Positions 32,864-40,845 of a stretch of DNA of 64,000 nucleotides are shown piece by piece (positions within the stretch are counted from its first letter, which is position 1; each line of letters starts with the position of its first letter). The notes beneath the pieces are model-generated. The model searched no databases. It was not told where the DNA came from and was given only the letters and a program-made list of their open reading frames with translations. The stretch comes from Allobosea sp. GTDB lineage: Bacteria > Pseudomonadota > Alphaproteobacteria > Rhizobiales > Beijerinckiaceae. Location: NCBI GenBank assembly GCA_024231975.1, contig JAAEQB010000013.1, positions 62,001 to 126,000 on the forward strand, written 5' to 3'. The translations under genes were made by a program, and so were the position numbers.

Positions 32864-33733
32864 ATGACCGAACCGCAGCAGCGCCTGCCTTCGCTCAACG
32901 CGTTGCGCGCTTTCGAGGCCGCCGCGCGGCATCTCAATTTCCGCGCCGCCGCCGATGAGCTCGGCGTGACGCAAGGCGCGGTCGCACAGCATGTCCGCGG
33001 CCTCGAAAGCGAGCTCGGCCTGAAGCTGTTCGAACGCCAGCCGCGCCTGCTCGCCCTGACCAGCGCCGGCCGCAGCTACGCGACCCATGTCGCCCGGGCC
33101 TTCGCTTTGCTCGCCGAGGCGACCGACACGCTGCGCCCGCAGCCCTTGCGCCTGACGATCAGCGCGACGCCGAGCATCGCGGCAAAATGGCTGGTGCCGC
33201 GCCTGCCCGCCTTCACCGCCGCCCATCCGCAGCTCGAGCTCAACATCCTCGCCAGCGACGCACTGGCAAATTTCCAGTCCGACGGCGTCGACATCGCCAT
33301 CCGCCAGGGACGCCCGCCCTTCGGCCCCGGCCTCACTGCCGACCTGTTGTTCGAGCACGAGATCGTCGCAGTCAGCCAATCCGCTATGCACGCTGACGAG
33401 GAGGAGTTGGCGCGCCTGCCGCTGCTGCGCGACGGGCATGATCTCTGGCCGGAATTCTTCGAGCGCGCTCTGGGGCGCCCCATGCCTCTGACGATCCGCA
33501 GCACGCGCTTCAACCAGACCGCGCTCGCCATCGATGCGGCGATCGCCGGTCAGGGCATCGCACTCGCCAGCCGCTTCCTGGTCGAGCCTGACCTTGCTGC
33601 CGGCCGCCTCGCTCTGGCGACGACGGCGAGCATGCGCGGCGGGCTCGATTTCTACGTCGTCAGCGCCCGCAAGCCGCGGCACGCCGAGCAGACTGCGCTG
33701 GTCAGAGCGTGGCTGCTGAGCCAGCGGGGCTGA
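32864..33733 (+). CDS. LysR-family regulator (GcvA-like)
   Basis: 289 aa. N-terminal HTH: LPSLNALRAFEAAARHLNFRAAADELGVTQGAVAQHV in outline, with LGLKLFERQPRLLALT. The effector domain has TISATPSIAAKWLVPRL and GVDIAIRQGRPPF, typical of the GcvA subgroup. Divergent from the SDR at 32028-32732, with a shared 131-bp control region, so the SDR is the likely target. Confidence 0.87.
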   Translation: MTEPQQRLPSLNALRAFEAAARHLNFRAAADELGVTQGAVAQHVRGLESELGLKLFERQPRLLALTSAGRSYATHVARAFALLAEATDTLRPQPLRLTISATPSIAAKWLVPRLPAFTAAHPQLELNILASDALANFQSDGVDIAIRQGRPPFGPGLTADLLFEHEIVAVSQSAMHADEEELARLPLLRDGHDLWPEFFERALGRPMPLTIRSTRFNQTALAIDAAIAGQGIALASRFLVEPDLAAGRLALATTASMRGGLDFYVVSARKPRHAEQTALVRAWLLSQRG

Positions 33734-33742
33734 GGCGAACGC

Positions 33743-34537
33743 TCAGCCGGAAGCAAAAGTCTCCTTGAGCCAACCCTGCCATTTCGGCTCGCTCTCGGCG
33801 GCACGCCTGTCGGCATCATCGCCATAGAAGAACAGGCAGGCGCTGAGATTGACCTTGTCGCCCATCCCGTAGCTGCCGATCAGCGCGACGCCGTCATCGG
33901 AGCGGAGCAGGACATGGCGCTGCTTCCGGCTCTGCTCGGTCTGCTCGACGATTCCCGAGAAGGCCTGCGGCACCGCCGGCAATTCGCGGTGCTCGCCGAC
34001 ATTGGCGCCGGCGAGGTCGAGCGTCTCGGTCAACCGTTTCCAGATGGCGAGATGCTCGCCCTCGATCGCCTGCATCGCCTGGAAGCATGCGCCCTTCTTC
34101 CCGGCAAAATGCGTGAGATAGAGCCTGAGCACCGCGAAGAAGCCGGGCCAGCCGGACTCGAAGCCCTCCATCTGGTCGTCCCAGTCATCGCTGGAGGCGA
34201 ACAGCGAATGCACCATTCGGACCAGGCACTGATCGCCGGAGCGGCTGGTGATCGTGATCTCGGTCGCAATCGGCGGGGCCTTCTCGCCCCATTCATATTC
34301 GGTATAGCCGAAGCGATGCGGCGGCTCCCAGAGATTGATCTCGCCAGTCGAGCTCATCTCCGGCCCGAAGCTGAAGCTGAGCTTGCCACCAACCTTTTCC
34401 TCGATCGTCGTGCGTGTGAACCAGGTGTTGTAACCCGGCCCGGTCGCCATCGCTTGCCAGAGCTGCTCGGGCGTGCCGGGAACGAGAACCTCCATCTCGA
34501 CCCAGCGCTTGCCGGTTCCATCCTTCTTGATCGGCAT
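33743..34537 (-). CDS. SRPBCC/AHSA1-domain protein
   Basis: 264 aa. The first ~150 residues are an AHSA1 (START-like) domain: VEMEVLVPGTPEQLWQAMATGPGYNTWF, KLSFSFGPEMSSTGEI. A C-terminal region of about 100 residues contains VALIGSYGMGDKVNLSACLFF, possibly a second divergent lobe. These proteins bind hydrophobic ligands; function here is unknown. 13 bp after the ArsR gene, the common ArsR-SRPBCC pairing. Confidence 0.8.
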   Translation of the reverse strand: MPIKKDGTGKRWVEMEVLVPGTPEQLWQAMATGPGYNTWFTRTTIEEKVGGKLSFSFGPEMSSTGEINLWEPPHRFGYTEYEWGEKAPPIATEITITSRSGDQCLVRMVHSLFASSDDWDDQMEGFESGWPGFFAVLRLYLTHFAGKKGACFQAMQAIEGEHLAIWKRLTETLDLAGANVGEHRELPAVPQAFSGIVEQTEQSRKQRHVLLRSDDGVALIGSYGMGDKVNLSACLFFYGDDADRRAAESEPKWQGWLKETFASG

Positions 34538-34550
34538 GACTCTGATCCTT

Positions 34551-35141
34551 TCAGGATTGGATCGCCTCGGGCGCCGGATAGGCGCAGACGACGAGGCGAT
34601 GCGAGCGCCCGCCGGGAGCGCTCTCGTCGTGATAGCGGGCGGCGAGTGCCGTCACGGCCTCGCTCAGCTCGCGGGTGAAGGCGGCGCGCTCGGCCGCCGA
34701 GCGGAAGCGGATGACGCTGTCGAGCGAGAGCGTCGCCAGTCGCTTCTCCTGCCGGCGCGCCTCGCGCCAGAGCGCCCCGACCTCGCGCACGATCCTGGCC
34801 GCCAGCGCGATCAGATAGCTCGCCGAGAGCCGGTCGCGGTTGCGCTCGGGATCGGCGCCGAGCGAACCCAGCGCCGCCGGCGAGACGACGAAGGACGCGG
34901 CGCTCGCCACCAGCAATCGCTCGGTCAGCCCGCCCCAATGCCGCTCGCCCGCCGGAGCGACCAGCTGGTGCTCTTCGAGCGCGCGTAGATGGTAGTTGAC
35001 CTTCTGGCGGGTCAGCCCGACGCGGCCAGCGAGCGAAGCCGCCGAGGCTGGCTCGGCGAGTTCGGCCAGGATCCGCCGCTTCACCGGGTCGAGCGCCACG
35101 GCAGCGCGAGCGGGGTCGTCGATGACGTCGAGGTCGAGCAT
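34551..35141 (-). CDS. ArsR-type winged-HTH regulator
   Basis: 196 aa. HTH region about residues 12-65: ALDPVKRRILAELAEPASAASLAGRVGLTRQKVNYHLRAL in outline. No ArsR metal-binding Cys motif is seen. The longer C-terminal part (residues 80-190) is helical and unassigned. It controls itself and the downstream SRPBCC gene, probably through the 10-bp-arm palindrome located 13-38 bp upstream. Confidence 0.82.
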   Translation of the reverse strand: MLDLDVIDDPARAAVALDPVKRRILAELAEPASAASLAGRVGLTRQKVNYHLRALEEHQLVAPAGERHWGGLTERLLVASAASFVVSPAALGSLGADPERNRDRLSASYLIALAARIVREVGALWREARRQEKRLATLSLDSVIRFRSAAERAAFTRELSEAVTALAARYHDESAPGGRSHRLVVCAYPAPEAIQS

Positions 35142-35153
35142 CCCCGGAGGCTC

Positions 35154-35179
35154 GCATTGACAATTTTTTTTGTCAATGC
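35154..35179. promoter_or_regulatory. Perfect operator palindrome upstream of ArsR gene
   Basis: GCATTGACAA and its exact complement TTGTCAATGC flank a T6 spacer. Each arm contains a TTGACA hexamer, so the palindrome would overlap the -35 region on either strand. It lies 13 bp upstream of the ArsR start. Strong candidate for the autoregulatory site. Confidence 0.55.
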
Positions 35180-35216
35180 GTCGAGAACACCTCTCGGCCA
35201 GTCAGTGAGAAACCGC

Positions 35217-35244
35217 TTGCAACATACCAACTGAATGGTATGTA
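35217..35244 (+). promoter_or_regulatory. TetR promoter/operator
   Basis: ACATACCA (35222-35229) and TGGTATGT (35236-35243) form a perfect 8-bp inverted repeat. It lies between a -35-like TTGCAA (35217-35222) and overlaps the -10-like TATGTA (35239-35244), 16 bp apart. A start at about 35251 would coincide with the tetR ATG, and no Shine-Dalgarno is present, pointing to a leaderless, self-repressed transcript. Confidence 0.5.
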
Positions 35245-35250
35245 TTTCCC

Positions 35251-35889
35251 ATGCCAAGGCCAACCAAGCAATCTCCCGAGCGCGGCAATGCCCGTACTCG
35301 CCTCCTCGAAGCGGCGCGGGACGTCATTCGTGCCAAGGGCTTCGCCGGCACCAGCGTCGACGATCTCTGCCGCGCTGCCGATGTCACCAAGGGCGCCTTC
35401 TTCCATCATTTCGAGAGCAAGGAGGCGCTCGGCGTCGCCGCCGCCGAGTTCTGGACGCAGGAAGTGACGCCCTTTTTCGCCGCCGCCCCCTATCACCAGC
35501 CGGCGGACGCCCTCGACCGTATCCTCGCCTATGTCGCCTTCCGCAAGGCGATCATCGCCGGCGACCTCCACGAGTTCACCTGCCTGGTCGGGACGATGGC
35601 GCAGGAGATCCATGCCAGCGCGCCCGACATCCGCGACGCCTGCGGCCGCAGCATCTTCGGCCATGCCGCGACGCTGGAGGCCGATATCGAGCAGGCCCGC
35701 CGCGACCACGGCATCACCACGACCGGCTGGACGGCTGAAAGCCTGGCCCGGCACACCCAGGCCGTGCTGCAGGGCGGCTTCGTCCTCGCCAAGGCCGGCA
35801 ACGATCCCGACCTGGCGCGCGAGAGCCTCGACCATCTCGACCGCTATATCCGCCACCTCTTCCACGTCGCCGAGGAGCGCGCAGCATGA
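35251..35889 (+). CDS. TetR/AcrR-family regulator
   Basis: 212 aa. N-terminal HTH about residues 15-62: ARTRLLEAARDVIRAKGFAGTSVDDLCRAADVTKGAFFHHF in outline. The C-terminal helical ligand domain (LDRILAYVAFRKAIIAGD) is of the TetR_C type. First of a three-gene operon with DUF6151 and DUF6958 proteins; its stop overlaps the next start by 4 nt. Probably represses the operon through the palindrome in its promoter. Confidence 0.88.
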   Translation: MPRPTKQSPERGNARTRLLEAARDVIRAKGFAGTSVDDLCRAADVTKGAFFHHFESKEALGVAAAEFWTQEVTPFFAAAPYHQPADALDRILAYVAFRKAIIAGDLHEFTCLVGTMAQEIHASAPDIRDACGRSIFGHAATLEADIEQARRDHGITTTGWTAESLARHTQAVLQGGFVLAKAGNDPDLARESLDHLDRYIRHLFHVAEERAA

Positions 35890-36422
35890 GCCAGTCCATG
35901 ACGATCGGCTGCGCCTGCGGCCATACGCGGCTGAGGGTGCAGGGCGCCCCGATCCTCGTCTCCGAATGCCTGTGCGATAGCTGCCGCGCCGCTGCCGCTC
36001 GGCTGGCGAAGCTGCCTGGTGGCAGCGACATCCTCACCGCCTATGGCGCGACGCCATCAGCCGAGTACCGCAAGGACCGGGTCGAGATCGTCTCGGGCTC
36101 AGAAACCCTACGCGAGTTCAGGCTGAAGCCCGATGCCGGTTCGCGCCGCATCGTCGCGACCTGCTGCAACACGCCGGTCTTCCTCGAGATGAAAGGCGCG
36201 CACTGGCTCAGCCTCTACACGCACCTCTGGCCCGAAGGCGCGCGGCCGAAGCCGGAGTTGCGGACCATGACCGGCGACCTGCCCGACGCCTCCGCTTTGC
36301 CGGCCGACATCCAGAACCTCAGGACCCACACGGTATCCTTCTACGCCAAGCTGCTCGGCGCCTGGATCGCCATGGGCTTCCGCAACCCGACCATCACGAC
36401 AACGGGGACGATCGATGCCTGA
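35886..36422 (+). CDS. GFA-like zinc-binding protein (DUF6151)
   Basis: 178 aa. Cys pattern IGCACGHTRLRV, then SECLCDSCR and ATCCNTPVFLEM, resembles the zinc-binding CxCG/CxxC scheme of glutathione-dependent formaldehyde-activating (GFA) proteins and the related DUF6151. Enzymatic role unknown. Overlaps tetR by ATGA and the next gene by 8 nt, so tightly co-translated. Confidence 0.7.
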   Translation: MSQSMTIGCACGHTRLRVQGAPILVSECLCDSCRAAAARLAKLPGGSDILTAYGATPSAEYRKDRVEIVSGSETLREFRLKPDAGSRRIVATCCNTPVFLEMKGAHWLSLYTHLWPEGARPKPELRTMTGDLPDASALPADIQNLRTHTVSFYAKLLGAWIAMGFRNPTITTTGTIDA

Positions 36423-36717
36423 CGACAAGATCGAGATCGAGAACGTCAACAAGCCCGGCAAGTCCGAGCGGGTCGACCGCGCCAAGTACCAGGCGATGCG
36501 CAAGGCGCTGCTCGCCGCACTGCCGGAGGAGGCGCCGGGGCTGACCGTCCCGGATGCCAAGGAGGCGCTGCTGCCGCTCCTGCCGGACGAGCTCTTCCCG
36601 CAGGGCGCCACGGCCGGCTGGTGGCTGAAGGCCGTCCAGCTCGACCTCGAAGCGAAGGGCGTGATCAAGCGCGCCCCACGCAAGCCGGTACATCTCTACC
36701 GGCTCGCTGCGAGCTGA
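36415..36717 (+). CDS. Small conserved protein (DUF6958-like)
   Basis: 100 aa, soluble and charged. The text KPGKSERVDRAKYQAMRKAL, LPLLPDELFPQGATAGWWLK and VQLDLEAKGVIKR resembles DUF6958 proteins as remembered. The last half looks like a winged-helix-type fold, so DNA binding is conceivable. Function unknown. Last gene of the tetR operon, ending 3 bp before the convergent synthase stop. Confidence 0.6.
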   Translation: MPDDKIEIENVNKPGKSERVDRAKYQAMRKALLAALPEEAPGLTVPDAKEALLPLLPDELFPQGATAGWWLKAVQLDLEAKGVIKRAPRKPVHLYRLAAS

Positions 36718-36719
36718 TC

Positions 36720-37850
36720 TCAGCCCGTCTCGGCGAAGGCCGTCGCCAGCGCGGCAGCCGCCTCGTCGAGTTCGGCAGTCTCGTGCGCGGCGCTGACCTG
36801 CAGGCGCAAGCGCGCCTCGCCCTGCGCCACGATCGGGAACGACACCGCCGGGGCGAAGACTCCCGCCCGTGTCAGCCGCGTGGTCATCGCCCGTGCCCGC
36901 TCCTCGCCGCCGACCTTCACCGCGGTGATGGCGCTGTCGCTGTCATGGCAGGCCAGCGCATAGAAGCGCAGCGCCTCGCGCAAATGCGCGACATTGCGCC
37001 AGAGCCGCTCGCGGGGCGAAGGATCGTCGCGGCAGATCTTCAGCGCCGTCAGCGCCGTCGCGGCATTCGCTGTGGTCATCCCCATGGTGAAGATCCAGCT
37101 GCGCGACTTTCCCTTCAGCGCCTCGATCAGCACGCGCGGCCCGGCGACGAAGCCGCCACTGGCCCCACCCAGCGCCTTCGACAGCGAACCGGTCAGTAGC
37201 ATGTCCGGCGCGCCATTGGCGAGCCCGCAGAGCGGTGCGGTGCCGGTGCCGCCAGGCCCGACCACGCCGGTCGCATGCGCCTCGTCGATCATCAGCAGCG
37301 CATCGAACTCGCGCGCCAGCGCCTGGATCTCAGGCAGTGGCGCCGCGCCGCCCTCCATGCTGAAGATGCCGTCGGTGACGACGAGGCGCCGCTTCGCCCG
37401 CCTCGTCCCTTCCAGCGCCCGGCGCAGGCCAGCGATGTTGCGGTTCTCATAGGTCTCGACCTCGGCCCGGCTGAGCCGGCAGCCGTCGATGATGCTGGCA
37501 TGGTTCAACCGGTCGGAGATGATGACGTCGCCGGCCCCGACCAAGGTCGTCAGCACCCCGCCATTGGCACTGCCGCCGGAGGAGAACAACGCCACTGCTT
37601 CGACGCCGAGGAAGGATGCAAGGTTCTCGGCCAGCGCCTCGTGCAATGGCGTCGTCGCGAAGACCGGGTAGATTCCGGTCCCGCTGCCATAGAGCCGCAG
37701 CGCCTCGTTGGTCGCAGCCAGCACGCGCTCATCGGTCGAAAGGCCGAGATAGTCGTTGGCGCCGAGCATGATCGTGTCGACGCCGTCGAGCAGGATGCGC
37801 CCGCCGCGGCGGCGTTCGATCACCCGGCGGGTTGGGAGATGCGCGTTCAT
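36720..37850 (-). CDS. PLP-dependent alpha-oxoamine synthase (KBL/AONS-like)
   Basis: 376 aa. Fold-type I aminotransferase of the glycine C-acetyltransferase/8-amino-7-oxononanoate synthase group: ANDYLGLSTDERV, GSGTGIYPVFATTPLHEALE-like block, DRLNHASIIDGCR, MIDEAHATGVVG and PLP-lysine site LTGSLSKALGG. Condenses an amino acid with an acyl-CoA. No bio genes are nearby, and the ATGA overlap with an M20 amidohydrolase suggests an amino-acid side pathway rather than biotin synthesis. Confidence 0.82.
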   Translation of the reverse strand: MNAHLPTRRVIERRRGGRILLDGVDTIMLGANDYLGLSTDERVLAATNEALRLYGSGTGIYPVFATTPLHEALAENLASFLGVEAVALFSSGGSANGGVLTTLVGAGDVIISDRLNHASIIDGCRLSRAEVETYENRNIAGLRRALEGTRRAKRRLVVTDGIFSMEGGAAPLPEIQALAREFDALLMIDEAHATGVVGPGGTGTAPLCGLANGAPDMLLTGSLSKALGGASGGFVAGPRVLIEALKGKSRSWIFTMGMTTANAATALTALKICRDDPSPRERLWRNVAHLREALRFYALACHDSDSAITAVKVGGEERARAMTTRLTRAGVFAPAVSFPIVAQGEARLRLQVSAAHETAELDEAAAALATAFAETG

Positions 37851-39022
37851 GGCGCAGCCTTCGGCAAGGCGCCAGCGACGAGGTTCTGCCAGTAGCGCAG
37901 GACATGCGGGACGATGCCGTCATTGAAGACATAACGATCGCCGTGCAGGCCTTCGCCGGGGCCGACCTCGCCGGCACCGATCCAGGCATAGCAGCCACTC
38001 GCGGCGCGGATCATGAAGGCGAAGTCCTCGCAGCCCAGGCTCGGCTTGAACTCGGTCATGACATTCTCCGGCCCGACCGCCGCAGAAGCTGCCCGCGCCG
38101 CCAGCGCCGCCGCCTCAGCAGTGTTGATCACCGGCGGATAGCCGCGCTTGTAGTCGAGCGTCGCGGTGACGCCATGCGAGGCGGCGACACCTTGCGCGAT
38201 CTCGCCGATCAGCCGCTCGCACAGATCAGACAATGCCGGATCGAAGAAGCGGCAGGTGCCCTGCAGCCAGACCTCCTTGGGCACGATGTTGCCGACATTG
38301 CCGCCATGGACCTGGGTCAGGCTGACGACGATCGGCGTCTGAGGATCGACGGCGCGCGAGACGATGCGCTGCACGCTCTGGATGAAGGCCCCGGCGGCAA
38401 GGATCGGATCGTCGCCGAGATGCGGCATGGCGACATGGGCGCCGAGCCCGAAGAAGCGCAATTCGAAATTGTCGACCGCCGCCATCTGAGCGCCGGCGCG
38501 GGCCGCGATCGTGCCGAAGGGCACACCCGGCCAGTTATGCACGGCATAGACGGCCTCGACCGGGAAGCGCTCGAACAGCCCGGCCTCGATCATCTTCATG
38601 CTGCCGCCCTCGTTCTCCTCGGCCGGCTGGAAGATGAAGTGCACGGTGCCGTCGAAATCCGGGGTCTCGCTGAGCAGCTTGGCCGCCCCGAGCAGCATGG
38701 CGCTGTGGCCGTCATGGCCGCAGGCATGCATCACGCCGTCCTTTTTCGAGGCGTAAGGCAGGCCGGTGCGCTCGACCACCGGCAACGCGTCGAGCTCGGC
38801 GCGCAGGCCGATGGCGCGCTTGCCGGAGCCTGAACGCAGCGTGCCGACGACGCCGGTGCCGCCGAGGCCTTCCTGAACCTCGAGGCCAAAGGAGTGCAGC
38901 TTCTCGGCGACGAAGCGGGCGGTCTCGACCTCCTGGAAGCCGAGTTCGGGATTGGCGTGGATGTGATGGCGCCAGGCGACGACCTCTGGCGTCAGCTTGG
39001 CGATCGGATCATTGTGCAGCAT
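37847..39022 (-). CDS. M20-family amidohydrolase (aminoacylase/hippurate hydrolase-like)
   Basis: 391 aa. Metal-binding motifs: MHACGHDGHSAML, the catalytic PAEENEGG, and ARAGAQMAA / GLGAHVAMPHLGDDP from the lid domain. C-terminal LGCEDFAFM carries another ligand. It removes N-acyl groups from amino acids or related amides. Start ATG 39022. Upstream gene of the alpha-oxoamine synthase, with 4-nt overlap; divergent from an AraC regulator 68 bp away. Confidence 0.88.
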   Translation of the reverse strand: MLHNDPIAKLTPEVVAWRHHIHANPELGFQEVETARFVAEKLHSFGLEVQEGLGGTGVVGTLRSGSGKRAIGLRAELDALPVVERTGLPYASKKDGVMHACGHDGHSAMLLGAAKLLSETPDFDGTVHFIFQPAEENEGGSMKMIEAGLFERFPVEAVYAVHNWPGVPFGTIAARAGAQMAAVDNFELRFFGLGAHVAMPHLGDDPILAAGAFIQSVQRIVSRAVDPQTPIVVSLTQVHGGNVGNIVPKEVWLQGTCRFFDPALSDLCERLIGEIAQGVAASHGVTATLDYKRGYPPVINTAEAAALAARAASAAVGPENVMTEFKPSLGCEDFAFMIRAASGCYAWIGAGEVGPGEGLHGDRYVFNDGIVPHVLRYWQNLVAGALPKAAP

Positions 39023-39090
39023 GGTTCTCTCCTGTCCGTGCCCCAGGATTAGGAGAGCGGGCCGGGCAGCGTCTTGAACCAGATTGACCG

Positions 39091-39915
39091 ATGAGTGAGC
39101 CGCGACAGGAGAGTCAGGCGTTCTGGCGCCACGCCGCCTTCCGCGAGCTCGGCCTGCTCGCGGCGCGCTTTCGCGAGCATCGCTATGACCGCCACACCCA
39201 TGAAGGCTATGTCATCGCGCTGATCACCGAAGGCTGCGAGCGCGTGCGCGTTGGCAAGCAGGAGGTGCTGGCGCCGGCCGGCTCGGTGCTCGTCGTCAAT
39301 CCCGAGGAATGGCACGATGGCGAGGCTGGCGCCGAGCAGGGCTGGGCCTACCGCACCTTCTATCCCTCGGTCGCGCTGCTTTCCGAGGTCGCGGCCGAGC
39401 TTGGGCAGGCGCAGGCGCCGCTGTTCCCGCAGGCGCTGCTCGACGACCCCAGCCTCTCCCGCCTCCTGGCCACCGCGCATGCGGAATCGACCTCGGCGGA
39501 TGCGACCCTCGCGGAAGCCTCGCTGTTGGCTGCGCTGCGCCGCCTGATCCTCTGGCATGGCGACACCGACCGCCCGGCCGAACCGCTCGATCGCTCAGGC
39601 ACGCAACGCCGCTTTTCGCGCTATGAGGAGGTGATCGAGGACAATCTCGCCGACGAGCTCGACCTGCAGGCTCTCGCCGCGGCCGCCAGCGTCACCCGCT
39701 TCCAGGTCATCCGCGACTTCAAGAAGCTCACCGGCTCGACGCCGGCCATCTTCATCCGCGACCGCCGCCTGCGCCGTGCCAACCGGCTGATCCAGGAGGG
39801 GCTGAGCCTGGCGGACGCCGCCTTCGCCGCCGGCTTTGCCGACCAGAGCCATCTCTCGCGCAGCTTCCGCGCCGTGCACGGCATCACGCCCGGCATGTTC
39901 CGCCGGGCGGGCTGA
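39091..39915 (+). CDS. AraC-family regulator with cupin sensor
   Basis: 274 aa. N-terminal AraC-type cupin (RYDRHTHEGYVIALITEG, VLAPAGSVLVVNPEEWHDG). The C-terminal double HTH has LDLQALAAAASVTRFQVIRDFKKLTGSTPAIFI and SLADAAFAAGFADQSHLSRSFRAVHGITPG in outline. Likely activates the divergent M20/alpha-oxoamine synthase operon from the short shared intergenic region. Confidence 0.88.
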   Translation: MSEPRQESQAFWRHAAFRELGLLAARFREHRYDRHTHEGYVIALITEGCERVRVGKQEVLAPAGSVLVVNPEEWHDGEAGAEQGWAYRTFYPSVALLSEVAAELGQAQAPLFPQALLDDPSLSRLLATAHAESTSADATLAEASLLAALRRLILWHGDTDRPAEPLDRSGTQRRFSRYEEVIEDNLADELDLQALAAAASVTRFQVIRDFKKLTGSTPAIFIRDRRLRRANRLIQEGLSLADAAFAAGFADQSHLSRSFRAVHGITPGMFRRAG

Positions 39916-39928
39916 GGCGTCTGATCTC

Positions 39929-40639
39929 TCAGAACTTGTAGGCGAGGCTGGCGCGCACCGCATGGGCGGACGGCTCGTGCTCGACCGTGCGGCCGAGATA
40001 AGCGCCCGCGCCGACATGGTCGAAGCGGCCATAATCGGTATAGCGATAGTCGATGCCGAGGATCAGATTGTCGGTCAGGGCGTAGTCGACGCCGCCGCCG
40101 ACCGTCCAGCCGGTCTTGGAGGAATTGATCGTCTCGGTCAGGCCCGCAAGCGGACTGACATAGGCATATTCGAGCTTGGTGAAGGCGACGCCGCCGGTGG
40201 CGTAGATCATGATCCGGTCGAGGCTGTAGCCGAGGCGGGCGCGCACCGAGCCCTGCCAATCCTGCCGCACGCGGACCGTGCCGCCGAGATCGCCCTTCCC
40301 TTCAGCGGCATTCATGCCTTCGATGTCGCCCTCGACGCCGACCACGATCGCGCCGAACTGGTAGTTGAAGCCGAGGCGGGCGCCGCCGATGAAGGAGGAC
40401 GGGCTGTAGTCGAAGGAGCGGCCGAGCGGCACGCGGCCGGCAGTCGCAAATTCGCTCGCCCGATCGGAGCCCCAGGAATAGCCGACCTGGCCGCCGAGAT
40501 AGATGCCGCTCCAGTTGTAGAAGGTCGGCAGCTCCGGCGCCGGCGGCAGCACGCCCCTGCCACGCAGATCGGCGGCCAGGGAGGCTCCGGCACTGAGCAG
40601 GGCGATGGCTGCGACGGTGGATTTCAGCAGGGTCTTCAT
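39929..40639 (-). CDS. Omp25/Omp31-family outer-membrane beta-barrel protein
   Basis: 236 aa from ATG 40639 (MKTLLKSTVAAIALLSAGASLAADL, a clear signal peptide cleaved after SLA). Eight-strand barrel signatures: NWSGIYLGGQVGYSWGSD, FIGGARLGFNYQFGAIVVGVEGD, VRARLGYSLDRIMIYATGGVAFTKLEY, and terminal LAYKF ending in Phe. Typical abundant structural OMP of Rhizobiales. Convergent with the AraC gene (13-bp gap). Confidence 0.9.
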   Translation of the reverse strand: MKTLLKSTVAAIALLSAGASLAADLRGRGVLPPAPELPTFYNWSGIYLGGQVGYSWGSDRASEFATAGRVPLGRSFDYSPSSFIGGARLGFNYQFGAIVVGVEGDIEGMNAAEGKGDLGGTVRVRQDWQGSVRARLGYSLDRIMIYATGGVAFTKLEYAYVSPLAGLTETINSSKTGWTVGGGVDYALTDNLILGIDYRYTDYGRFDHVGAGAYLGRTVEHEPSAHAVRASLAYKF

Positions 40640-40845
40640 CAAGATCTCGGCTCGAACGACGGCTACGGCCAAGGAGAATCCGGCCGGCGCCGCGATGGCG
40701 ATGGGAACGCGATTATGAAATTGTTAAGGTTAACGAACCTCTAAGCGGCTTCGTCGCGAGTACCGGGCCGGAACGAAAACCTCCGCCACGACGTTGGCAG
40801 CGCGACGGAGCCGTTTAAGATCGGCGGCCTTCGACCGGAGCGCTC

